Positions 1 through 7,680 of a stretch of DNA of 64,000 bases are shown in pieces (the stretch's first letter is position 1; each line of letters begins with the position of its first letter). The notes under the pieces were generated by a model, which did not search any database, was not told the DNA's origin, and worked only from the letters and a program-made list of their open reading frames with translations. The position numbers were made by a program, and so were the translations under genes. The stretch lies in the NCBI GenBank assembly GCA_944383895.1, contig CALWRH010000003.1, positions 124,001 through 188,000 on the forward strand, read 5' to 3'. The DNA comes from an uncultured Christensenellaceae bacterium. GTDB taxonomy: Bacteria; Bacillota; Clostridia; Christensenellales; UBA3700.

Positions 1-3000
1 CGTCGATATGTGACGTAATGCTTGTCACCGACAAACTGTGCGGATTTGAAATCAAAAGCGACAGCGACAATTTTGCCAGAATTAAAAGGCAGATCGACGC
101 ATACGTCGCTTTTTTTGATGAAAACACACTTGTCGTCGGGGCGACGCACGTTGAAGATGCAATAGCAAAAATGCCGTCGGATTGGGGGATATGGTGCGTT
201 GAAAAGGACGGGATAAAAGTAATACGCGTAGCGACGGGGAACAAAAAAGCGGAGATTAAACAACAATTGTCTGTGCTTTGGAAAATCGAACTGCAGAATA
301 TTTTGCTTAAAAACCGCTTTCCTGCAATGAGAACGAAGCCGAAAGACGAAATTATCAAAAAACTGATCGTATTACCTCAAAATGCCCTGAAAAAGCAAAT
401 TGTGCAAGAGCTGCTCGCTCGGGATTACTCAGTGTTCAACGCTGAAGATTTTACGTTGAGAAGTATTGCGGAAGGGGGCAAATCCGATGACAATGACGTT
501 GAAATGCCGTTCGAAAAAGAGCTTGCCGACTATCTTTCGGAAAGAGATCTGGCAGAATTCACGTTAGACAGGTGGATGAAAATTTACAGGAATGCCCTTG
601 AAATGAAAACGCAAAAAGAAAAGCGCTCGATTCAGGTGTCGGGAACGGTCGAACACCGCATCGGTTATCGGGACATAAACGTATATTTAGGCGTGCCGTG
701 GATATCGCTCGATATAGTAAAAGATTTTTTGAGGGAAGTTTTCAAGTTGTCGAAACCTGACAACCTGATATATTACGAGCCGATTACCGGGCATTGGAGC
801 TGTTCGCTTTGCCATCTGAATTCCGAAGAAGTAAATTATGTATACGGATTGCCGTATTTCAACGCTATGAGAATACTTGAAGCCACCCTCAACCTAAGGG
901 AAATAAAAGTTTATTCGGGAGGGAAGTATTGCGAGAGCATTACGTTTGCGGCAATCGAAAAACAAAAGAAGATAATGCAGGCTTTTCAGGACTGGGTATG
1001 GCAGGACGAGGATCGCCGCTATGAGATAGAAGAGGCGTATAACGATCTTTTCGGAGAAAGGGGCGGGCAAAAGTACGACGGGAGCAAATTGAAGTTTAAG
1101 GATATGATAACGCAGATCCGATTGTACGATTACCAGAAAAATGCCGTGCAGAAGATAATTTCCACGCCCAACACATTACTTGCCTTCGACGTCGGGGCAG
1201 GTAAAACATACGTTATGATCGCTGCGGCTATGTGTATGAGGCAGATGGGCATGTCTGAAAAAAACCTGTTTGTCGTACCCAACAATATAGTGGGGCAATG
1301 GGAAGTTATGTTTAAAAAACTATACCCCGAAGCGAATATACTCGTAGTTTCGCCGGATTCGTTCGGCGTGGAGAAAAGACAAAAGGTGCTGAGGCTCATC
1401 AGAGACGGAGATTTCGACGGAATAATAATCGCTTATAGTTGTTTCGGGTTGATCCCTTTATCTGCAAAATATCTGACTGAGAAAATGAAACACGAAATAG
1501 CCAAACTGGAAGCCGCGATATGCGATCCGAAAATATCCTGCACGCCGAACGCCAAAGCTCTTGCGAGTCGGCAAAAGCAGATCGCCGTAAGCATCAACGA
1601 TTTCATATCTGCGATAACGCCTTTCGCTCTGAGCGGGGTAACCTTTGAAGAACTTGGAATAAACACCATTTTTCTCGACGAAGCGCATAACTACAAAAAC
1701 ATCCCGATAAAGACCTGTATGAGAAACGTTCGCGGAGTCAATCTGAAAGGATCGGAAAAATGCCTTGACATGTTGTTGAAGGTCAGATGCGTACAGGAGA
1801 TGAACGGGGGAAGGGGTGCGGTGCTGGCAACCGGGACTCCTCTTTGCAATTCTATATCGGATACATACAATATGCAGGTTTATCTGCAAAGCAGCACTCT
1901 TGAAAAGATGAATCTCATTCAGTTCGACAATTGGGTCAAGACTTTTGCAAGGTTAGAAAAAGTATGTGAAATAGACGTTGACACTTCTGCTTTCAGGATG
2001 GTCAGCAGGTTCTCGAAATTTGTTAATCTGCCGGAACTGTCGCGACTTTTTGCGGAAGTTGCCGTTTTCCATGCCGCGAACGGAAAAGATCTGCCTGAAA
2101 AACGCATCTATTGTGACGAAGTTGTCGAAAAGGGAAAAGAGCTGAGTTTGTATATGCAAGGGCTTTATGAAAGAACTGAGAAGATCCGTGCGAAACAGGT
2201 GATGAAAGAAAAAGACAATATGCTTAAAATCACTACGGACGGAAGAAAAGCGGCGCTGAGTACTACTCTTGTGGGGATACCGCAGCCGTACGACAAGCAT
2301 AGTAAAATATATGCCTGCGTAAATAAGGTTTACGAACTATACTATAAATACCCGTCGGGGTGTCAGATTATTTTCTGTGACATATCGACGCCTCTGAATA
2401 AAGTTTTTAATTTATATACGGAATTAAAGGTTAGACTTAAAGAAAAAGGTGTTCCCGGCAGAGAGATAGCGTTTGTGCATTCGTGTGAAAACGAAGAAGC
2501 GCGAATTAGTCTTTTCAACAGCATAAACAGCGGGAAGATCAGGATCCTCATAGGGTCTACCGTCAAGCTGGGTATAGGTGCCAACGTGCAGCGCAAACTC
2601 AAAGCGTTGCATCACCTCGACATACCGTGGAGGCCTGCCGATATGGTTCAGAGAGAGGGCAGAATAATCAGACGCGGCAATGAAAACGATGAAATTCTGA
2701 TTTTCAGATACGTTGTCAAAGGTAGTTTTGACGCGTATTCCTGGCAGATACTGGAAAACAAGCAAAAGTTTATTGCCCAATTTCTCAGCGGAGCGCAGAA
2801 AGACAGAACGATGGAAGATCTTGAAAATCAGGAGCTGAGCTACGCTCAGGTCAAAGCGCTTGCTTTGGATGAGCCTCTTATGAAAGAATACGCAGAAAAG
2901 TTGAATGAATTGAGGCTCGCGAGAATAGTAATGCAGACGGATGCGGGAATTAAACGCAAACAAGCTGAAGAAATGCAGGAGAAGAAAGACGAAAACTTAA

Positions 3001-3470
3001 AGCTCGGACAAAAACTCGAAAAAACTTATGAAAACGCGCGCTATGCGCAAAGCGTAAAGATCGGCGAATACCTTGACGAAACAGAGGGTTGCGCCGAGGT
3101 TATCGCAAAAAATCTGTTTGCCGCGCCTATCGGTTGTATCGGCAATTTTATCGGTTTCGACATGTTTGTACCGGACAGACAATTAAAGAGTAAACCGTAT
3201 ATCCGTTTTGAAAGGCTTGGCGTAAGTTATTATTCCGTTTTCGGGGAAAATGTTAAGGGCAACGTAATAAGGTTGAAGAATTTTCTGAAAAGCTTTAATG
3301 GAATTATTGAGAACATAAAAAAAGCCATTTCTGACAATGAAGAGAAAATCAGAATGCTTTCTGAGACCTCGTTATATAAGCAATATTCGCTTGAAAAGAT
3401 ACAGTCGCTTGAAAAAGAAGTGGCAAATCTGTTTGAAAGAATCAAAAAAGCCGATGAAAACAAGAATTAG
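1..3470 (+). CDS. Sce7726-type nuclease fused to SNF2-family helicase (5' partial)
   Basis: The reading frame is open to the first base of the window. The ATG at 18 is unlikely to be the start, because the codons before it (...S-I-C-D-V) continue the nuclease motif; the true start lies upstream. Residues here count from that ATG. Residues 1-140 match the Sce7726 family: the PD-(D/E)XK-like core GFEIKSD followed by an RQIDAY helix and a DWGIW segment. Residues about 215-360 resemble the region before the helicase in SNF2/N12-class proteins of integrative elements. Helicase motifs follow: GAGKT at 393-397, DEAH at 554-557, ATGTP near 603, and motif VI QREGRIIRRGN from 878. The C-terminal 200 residues are charged and probably coiled-coil. 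No methyltransferase motif was seen. A role in DNA processing or phage defence is inference. The SNF2-like assignment is firm; the fusion is seen in one uninterrupted frame. Confidence 0.85.
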   Translation, partial: SICDVMLVTDKLCGFEIKSDSDNFARIKRQIDAYVAFFDENTLVVGATHVEDAIAKMPSDWGIWCVEKDGIKVIRVATGNKKAEIKQQLSVLWKIELQNILLKNRFPAMRTKPKDEIIKKLIVLPQNALKKQIVQELLARDYSVFNAEDFTLRSIAEGGKSDDNDVEMPFEKELADYLSERDLAEFTLDRWMKIYRNALEMKTQKEKRSIQVSGTVEHRIGYRDINVYLGVPWISLDIVKDFLREVFKLSKPDNLIYYEPITGHWSCSLCHLNSEEVNYVYGLPYFNAMRILEATLNLREIKVYSGGKYCESITFAAIEKQKKIMQAFQDWVWQDEDRRYEIEEAYNDLFGERGGQKYDGSKLKFKDMITQIRLYDYQKNAVQKIISTPNTLLAFDVGAGKTYVMIAAAMCMRQMGMSEKNLFVVPNNIVGQWEVMFKKLYPEANILVVSPDSFGVEKRQKVLRLIRDGDFDGIIIAYSCFGLIPLSAKYLTEKMKHEIAKLEAAICDPKISCTPNAKALASRQKQIAVSINDFISAITPFALSGVTFEELGINTIFLDEAHNYKNIPIKTCMRNVRGVNLKGSEKCLDMLLKVRCVQEMNGGRGAVLATGTPLCNSISDTYNMQVYLQSSTLEKMNLIQFDNWVKTFARLEKVCEIDVDTSAFRMVSRFSKFVNLPELSRLFAEVAVFHAANGKDLPEKRIYCDEVVEKGKELSLYMQGLYERTEKIRAKQVMKEKDNMLKITTDGRKAALSTTLVGIPQPYDKHSKIYACVNKVYELYYKYPSGCQIIFCDISTPLNKVFNLYTELKVRLKEKGVPGREIAFVHSCENEEARISLFNSINSGKIRILIGSTVKLGIGANVQRKLKALHHLDIPWRPADMVQREGRIIRRGNENDEILIFRYVVKGSFDAYSWQILENKQKFIAQFLSGAQKDRTMEDLENQELSYAQVKALALDEPLMKEYAEKLNELRLARIVMQTDAGIKRKQAEEMQEKKDENLKLGQKLEKTYENARYAQSVKIGEYLDETEGCAEVIAKNLFAAPIGCIGNFIGFDMFVPDRQLKSKPYIRFERLGVSYYSVFGENVKGNVIRLKNFLKSFNGIIENIKKAISDNEEKIRMLSETSLYKQYSLEKIQSLEKEVANLFERIKKADENKN

Positions 3471-3524
3471 TCAAAGCGTAATAACGGATTGACAAATGCT
3501 TTTGAATTATTTATATTATAAATG

Positions 3525-3592
3525 AGTAGTGACAGTTCTATCTGAACGGTGCTGATGCTTTTATAGTGTTTGGCGGTTCACTACTTTTTTTT
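3525..3592 (+). terminator. Probable terminator after the helicase gene
   Basis: Arms AGTAGTGA (3525-3532) and TCACTACT (3578-3585) are perfectly complementary and run straight into eight T residues. The 45-base interior is long for a terminator and holds a second small hairpin (GTTC 3534-3537 with GAAC 3543-3546), so the RNA is branched. Confidence 0.5.
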
Positions 3593-3619
3593 ATTGCAAT
3601 TGCATTATAAAATTCGTAT

Positions 3620-4645
3620 GTGTCGAATTCGATTTACATTTCGGGTTCTCCACCACGCGATACCCAGTCGAACCTTTTTGTAAACGACAAAGAGTTTTGG
3701 CTGGGTATTTCATTTGTCGGTATAATTTTCGGAGAAATAGTATATCTGTATTTTTTTGTCAGGCATTTCTTTTTCAGAAAAGGAACGTCAAGTGTTCTTG
3801 AAATAATAAATACTGAAACGGGAGAAATTGCTGAGGTCAGGCGTTTTGACAACGTTGTTATTGAATCTCCGAATCGGATGAGGGATAATAAGTCGATACT
3901 GTACAATTCTAAGGGTAAAATTTATACTTGCGACATAGCGACGGGAGAAGTATGCGGCGTGGATATCGGAGGGCTTGAGAACTGCAATAACGATCACGCA
4001 TTGTCGTTTGACGGAAATAAATTGGCTTTGAGCGTATTTGAGAAAGGTTTTTACTGCTCGAAAATTTACGTCGTGGATCTGCGGTCCGGGAAAACCGAAC
4101 GTATCACCGAAAACGCGCCGAGCTATCTGCACGGTTGGTCGCCCGACGGCAAAGAAATAGTTTACTGCGCTTGCAGGAAATCCAGGTACGATATATATAA
4201 GGCAAATATAAATGCTAAAACAGAGATCAGGCTGACAGACGGTCGCGGGTTTAACGACGGTTGTGAATTTTCTCCTGACGGCAGACATATCTGGTTTAAC
4301 TCTACTCGTGACGGACTGATGCATATCTGGAGGATGGATCGTGACGGGAGTAATTTGACAAAAATGACGTGTCATGACGGATTTAATTCATGGTTTCCGC
4401 ATGTGTCGCCGAACTGTGATAAGGTCGCTTATATTGCTTTCAGAAAGGAAGATATTTTGCCGTCTGAGCATCTGCCGGGACTTAACGTGCAGATAAGAGT
4501 AATGAATTACGACGGTACGGACGATAAGGTTTTGCTTGAGCTGTATGGCGGGCAAGGATCGTTCAATACAAACTCATGGTCGCCTGACGGTAAGTGTTTT
4601 GCTTATGTGAGATATACCGACAGGAAGACTGAAAGAAAGTCCTGA
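3620..4645 (+). CDS. TolB/PD40-like beta-propeller protein with N-terminal membrane segment
   Basis: Residues from about 58 to the end match TolB-like six-bladed propeller proteins of the PD40 repeat type. Blade motifs such as YLHGWSPDGKEIVYCA, CEFSPDGRHIWFNS and NSWSPDGKCFAYV recur about every 45 residues. Such domains usually bind ligands or proteins; the specific role is unknown. The only possible start is the GTG at 3620: an in-frame TAA lies at 3608-3610, and there is no other start codon before the propeller. I see no Shine-Dalgarno sequence. Residues 1-57, including a hydrophobic stretch at about 27-52, are not typical of the family, whose members usually begin near the first blade. 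The gene may therefore encode a membrane-tethered propeller, or be a gene damaged at its 5' end. Confidence 0.75.
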   Translation: MSNSIYISGSPPRDTQSNLFVNDKEFWLGISFVGIIFGEIVYLYFFVRHFFFRKGTSSVLEIINTETGEIAEVRRFDNVVIESPNRMRDNKSILYNSKGKIYTCDIATGEVCGVDIGGLENCNNDHALSFDGNKLALSVFEKGFYCSKIYVVDLRSGKTERITENAPSYLHGWSPDGKEIVYCACRKSRYDIYKANINAKTEIRLTDGRGFNDGCEFSPDGRHIWFNSTRDGLMHIWRMDRDGSNLTKMTCHDGFNSWFPHVSPNCDKVAYIAFRKEDILPSEHLPGLNVQIRVMNYDGTDDKVLLELYGGQGSFNTNSWSPDGKCFAYVRYTDRKTERKS

Positions 4646-4776
4646 CTAAAATAGTCTGATGCGGAATACGTAGGTTGATCGCGACGTTTGTCGAGTAAGA
4701 GCTGATCAATTGAAAATCGGTAAGAAGTGTGCAGGTTTTACTATACATTTACGGTTATATTTATACTCGCAGATTA

Positions 4777-4962
4777 AGTAATATTAATTATTATCAATGT
4801 TTAGTTGGTTATAATCTTCTGAATCTGCCAACAAACAGCATCGAAAGTAGAAGAAGAAACCGTTGCGTAAGATGTTACGGAAGGTTTCAGTATGCTTAAC
4901 CGGGGTTTTGAATTAAAAAATGCAGTAATATTAATTATTATCAATGTTTCTACGGTTATAAA
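4777..4962 (+). repeat. Two 26-bp direct repeats, each with a Fur-like box and a -10 hexamer
   Basis: Identical 26-bp copies lie at 4777-4802 and 4924-4949, exactly 147 bp apart. Each contains TATTAAT-T-ATTATCA (4782-4796 and 4929-4943), which matches the 7-1-7 Fur box TGATAAT-N-ATTATCA at 12 of 14 positions. After each copy a GGTTATAA stretch begins at the same distance, giving TATAAT at 4810-4815 and TATAAA at 4957-4962. This looks like a duplicated promoter-operator, possibly bound by the Fur/PerR-type protein encoded at 53029-53415. Binding is inference. Confidence 0.5.
4856..4888 (+). other. Two-part hairpin between the Fur-like repeats
   Basis: Outer arms GAAACC (4856-4861) and GGTTTC (4883-4888) enclose CGTAA (4866-4870) and TTACG (4875-4879) around a GATG loop, with a small internal loop. 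It lies about 40 bases downstream of the first -10 hexamer, so it could belong to a short transcript. No T-run follows directly. Confidence 0.35.
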
Positions 4963-5063
4963 ATAACGAATAATTTTGAAATATATCCTGCTTAGTTTGA
5001 GATACTGTGACGGGGTATTTATGATTTTAATTTCATATGCAAATTATGACAATGTGATATTTC

Positions 5064-5092
5064 TTGTCAATTAACTATAAAAATGTTATACT
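5064..5092 (+). promoter_or_regulatory. Promoter of the two-component system
   Basis: TTGTCA (5064-5069), a 17-bp spacer and TATACT (5087-5092) form a good sigma-A promoter. Transcription would start near 5099, about 40 bases before the response-regulator start codon. Confidence 0.6.
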
Positions 5093-5137
5093 GTTGTCGG
5101 ACAAAGAACAGGTATTTACGGAGGTTGATATACCGTT

Positions 5138-5812
5138 ATGAAATTTCTCGTAATAGAAGACAACGAGGCTCTTAACGCGGCTATTGTAGAAATATTGTCG
5201 TCTATGGGCAAAAGCGACAGCGCATATGACGGCGAAGAAGGGTTTTTTATGGCCGGGACAAAAAGTTACGATCTCATAGTTCTGGATCTCATGTTGCCTA
5301 AAATGAGCGGACTCGAATTGCTCAAGCAGTTGAGAAAGACGAATAACTGTCCGCTGCTTATTCTGACGGCGGTCGACGACGTTCAGAAAAAGATAGAAGG
5401 TCTGAAACTCGGAGCTGACGACTATATGACGAAGCCTTTCGAGCGTGACGAATTCCTTGCACGCGTCGAGGCTATTCTTCGCAGACACAACAACAATTTC
5501 AAGACCAATTACGTCTGCGATAACATTGAACTCGATTTTGCGGGAAAGATGTTCAAGATCAACGGACAATACGTTAAAGTATCGGGAAAAATGTACGACA
5601 TTCTCGAATATCTTATACGAAACCGCAACATAATAATCCCTAAGGAACAGCTTTTTAACAGAATATGGGGATTTGACAGCGAGACCATAATTACCGTGAC
5701 CGAAGTATATATCAGCAATCTGAGAAAATTGCTGTCCAAGTACGGAGAGAGCAACCATCTCAAAACTGTCAAAAACGTCGGGTACATGTGGAGCGAACAC
5801 CCTGAGGAATAA
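5138..5812 (+). CDS. OmpR-family response regulator
   Basis: A 224-residue DNA-binding response regulator. The receiver domain (about 1-115) has the acidic pair E7-D8, phosphoacceptor D50 in VLDLMLPKMSG, T77 and K99 in DDYMTKPF, so it should be phosphorylated normally. Residues about 125-222 form the winged-helix effector domain, ending in LRKLLSKYG...LKTVKNVGYMW. A GGAGG ribosome site lies 12 bases before the ATG. The histidine kinase follows 129 bp downstream in the same direction and is the obvious partner. OmpR-type proteins bind direct repeats at about 11-bp spacing; such TGTAAA pairs occur in the gap at 7285-7490, upstream of the giant surface-protein genes. Those genes are therefore plausible targets. 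Confidence 0.93.
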   Translation: MKFLVIEDNEALNAAIVEILSSMGKSDSAYDGEEGFFMAGTKSYDLIVLDLMLPKMSGLELLKQLRKTNNCPLLILTAVDDVQKKIEGLKLGADDYMTKPFERDEFLARVEAILRRHNNNFKTNYVCDNIELDFAGKMFKINGQYVKVSGKMYDILEYLIRNRNIIIPKEQLFNRIWGFDSETIITVTEVYISNLRKLLSKYGESNHLKTVKNVGYMWSEHPEE

Positions 5813-5941
5813 AGAGCGCCGTCAATGGCGGGATCACAGCAGTCAGCCGTATGTTTTCGTGCCGCAAAGCTTATCTTTGTCGGCGCGTCGTTAAACAGTT
5901 TTTAATCTTGAAAGAGATGAAATACGAATTATGGTGGAGAA

Positions 5942-7204
5942 ATGAGCGGTAAAAAGGCAAACAACAAGACGTTGACTACGCAGGTGGGCAAGCTCGTGCT
6001 CACTAACGTTTTATTGCCGTTGCTGATGATCATCGTCGTAATTATGTTGCTGACGATAGGCGTAAATTACGTTTTCTATACTTTTAACGCCGAAAACGCA
6101 GAATCTGCGGCATTGGTCCTTTCGCAAAGCGAAGTAAAGTCCGCTGAAGACATAGAAAGGGATTATCCCGACTACATAGTTGTTTACTATGATCTGAACA
6201 AGCGTCTTATCGACAAAGAAGGATACGGCATGTACGATTATGAAGGCGTATCCTATTCGTTGGCAGCGAATTATTACGGTCTGGCAAGAGCTGAGATCGG
6301 AAAGACGTCTTATCTTGTGGCAACGCATACTATGTCCGATCCCTATAACGAAACGGCTGCATATGTTCGCGTATACGTTGATATGGAGTCTTCCGATGCG
6401 CTGAAGGACGGGATTTTGTTGATATGTTCGCTGATGATAGGTTTTGCTTTTATAGTTCAGAGCGTTTTCGGAATTCTTGCGGTCAGAAGTCAGACAAAAC
6501 CGCTAAAAAGGGCTCTTGAACGCAACGCTCGTCTGATATCAGATATTTCTCACGAATTCAACACCCCGTTAGCGATAATCAACACCAATATTTCGAAAGC
6601 ACTCGCTAATCCCGAAGAAAAAGTCGAAGACGTTTCTGACGCTCTTGTAAACGCCGTCAACGAAACTCATCGTATGAAACGCATGGTTAAAGAAATGCTT
6701 GTTTTGTCTGCGTCGGATGCGAATAAGACGATATTGAACATGGAATATACAGATATAAGCGGTCTGACCAGGGATATCGTAGAGCCGTTTGCGATGATGT
6801 GCGAGATGGACGACAAAGAGTTCGTGGACGGCATAACGGACGGAATATATCTCGTTACCGACAAGGATAAATACCGTCAGATGCTTATTGCTTTGCTTGA
6901 CAATGCTTTGAAATACACTGTGCCTGAAGATTATGTAGGGGTATATCTCGAACGCAAGGAAAATAAGATATTGCTTTCCGTAAAAGACACCGGAAAGGGT
7001 GTTGAAGAGGCTGAAATGAAAAAGATCTTCGACCGTTTTTACAGAAGTGACATATCCCGGAACAGCAAGACGGGAGGCACGGGACTCGGGCTTGCGATCG
7101 TAAAAGAGATCGCTCGCGCGCTCGGCGGAAAAATATATGTCAGAAACAACGTCCCTCACGGATTTGTGGTCGAAATAGAGTTTACGCCCAAAGCGAAAAA
7201 ATGA
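5942..7204 (+). CDS. Membrane sensor histidine kinase
   Basis: A 420-residue HisKA-type kinase. Two hydrophobic segments (about 18-42 and 157-181) flank an outside sensor of about 115 residues that matches no sensor family I recognise. The dimerisation/phosphoacceptor motif ISDISHEFNTPLAI places the phosphorylated histidine at H204. ATP-binding motifs follow: LLDNALKYTV (N box), VKDTGKGV (G1), a FDRFYRSD F box and GGTGLGLAIV (G2). No HAMP domain is evident between the second membrane segment and the H box. The start has a GGTGGAG ribosome site. It forms a two-gene unit with the upstream response regulator and is followed by a terminator. Confidence 0.93.
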   Translation: MSGKKANNKTLTTQVGKLVLTNVLLPLLMIIVVIMLLTIGVNYVFYTFNAENAESAALVLSQSEVKSAEDIERDYPDYIVVYYDLNKRLIDKEGYGMYDYEGVSYSLAANYYGLARAEIGKTSYLVATHTMSDPYNETAAYVRVYVDMESSDALKDGILLICSLMIGFAFIVQSVFGILAVRSQTKPLKRALERNARLISDISHEFNTPLAIINTNISKALANPEEKVEDVSDALVNAVNETHRMKRMVKEMLVLSASDANKTILNMEYTDISGLTRDIVEPFAMMCEMDDKEFVDGITDGIYLVTDKDKYRQMLIALLDNALKYTVPEDYVGVYLERKENKILLSVKDTGKGVEEAEMKKIFDRFYRSDISRNSKTGGTGLGLAIVKEIARALGGKIYVRNNVPHGFVVEIEFTPKAKK

Positions 7205-7244
7205 GATCGCGAGAAAAGAAAAACAGGAGTGAATCGTTGACTGA

Positions 7245-7276
7245 AAAGCCTCTTTTTTCTAAGAGGTTTTTTCTTT
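7245..7276 (+). terminator. Terminator of the two-component operon
   Basis: CCTCTT (7249-7254), a six-base loop, AAGAGG (7261-7266), then a T-rich run. Confidence 0.8.
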
Positions 7277-7284
7277 TTTATTAC

Positions 7285-7490
7285 GTTAAAACCGGTGTAA
7301 AAAAGCCGTGACGTAAAGCAAAGTATTTTACTTGTTAAATGATGAATACAGGTGTAAAAAAGATGTATAACCGCATTGTTTTTCAGTGGGATAGGAACGC
7401 TTAACATATACATTGCGAAGAACGCGATTTTAGTCAAAAATTGAGAGTTTAAGTAAAAAAACGTCGACGCAAATGTAAAATCTATGTAAA
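7285..7490 (+). promoter_or_regulatory. Phased TGTAAA repeats, candidate response-regulator operators
   Basis: Three pairs share one strand and an 11-bp period: TGTAAA-ATCTA-TGTAAA at 7474-7490 (perfect), TGTAAA-AAAGA-TGTATA at 7353-7369, and GTTAAA-N5-TGTAAA at 7285-7301. This is the TGTAAA-N5-TGTAAA layout known for PhoP-type OmpR-family regulators. The array lies directly between the response-regulator/kinase genes and the surface-protein operon. Confidence 0.55.
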
Positions 7491-7680
7491 ATCAAACAAT
7501 TCTGAAAAGATTAAAAAATCTTCAAAATGTGTCGATAAACCTATGTTTTTAATATTTTAACAGTATAGAGCAAATAAAAACCTTAAGGATTTTTTAAGGA
7601 CTTGCTTGCATTATGAATAGTGAATAGGTGCACGCGTGTGGGAATTATATGCGCGCGCTAAAAAAAGGGAGAAATGTGTT

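Larger units (their letters stand above)
4646..5137. other. 492-bp regulatory gap without a gene
   Basis: No convincing ORF. In order it holds TTTACT-N5-TTTACG at 4737-4753, a first copy of a 26-bp direct repeat (4777-4802), a hairpin (4856-4888), the second repeat copy (4924-4949), and a sigma-A promoter for the response regulator (5064-5092). The 5' part also has TTGATC/GATCAA arms (from about 4675 to 4710) enclosing a CGAC-GTTT-GTCG hairpin. Confidence 0.6.
7205..7680. other. 476-bp leader region before the giant lipoprotein gene
   Basis: No gene. It holds the terminator of the two-component operon (7245-7276), three phased TGTAAA-type repeats (7285-7490), an AAGATT/AATCTT hairpin near 7508-7520, and a CCTTAA/TTAAGG inverted repeat near 7582-7600. 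I could not place a confident -35/-10 pair, which would fit an activator-dependent promoter. A GGGAG ribosome site precedes the ATG at 7681. Confidence 0.6.

Noticed and set aside
4777..4949. CRISPR array
   Set aside because: Only two copies, AT-rich, with 121 bases between them and no cas genes.
7636..7680. Upstream in-frame ATG as start of the giant lipoprotein
   Set aside because: It adds a charged 15-residue stretch before an otherwise ideal lipoprotein signal, and the ribosome site is positioned for 7681.
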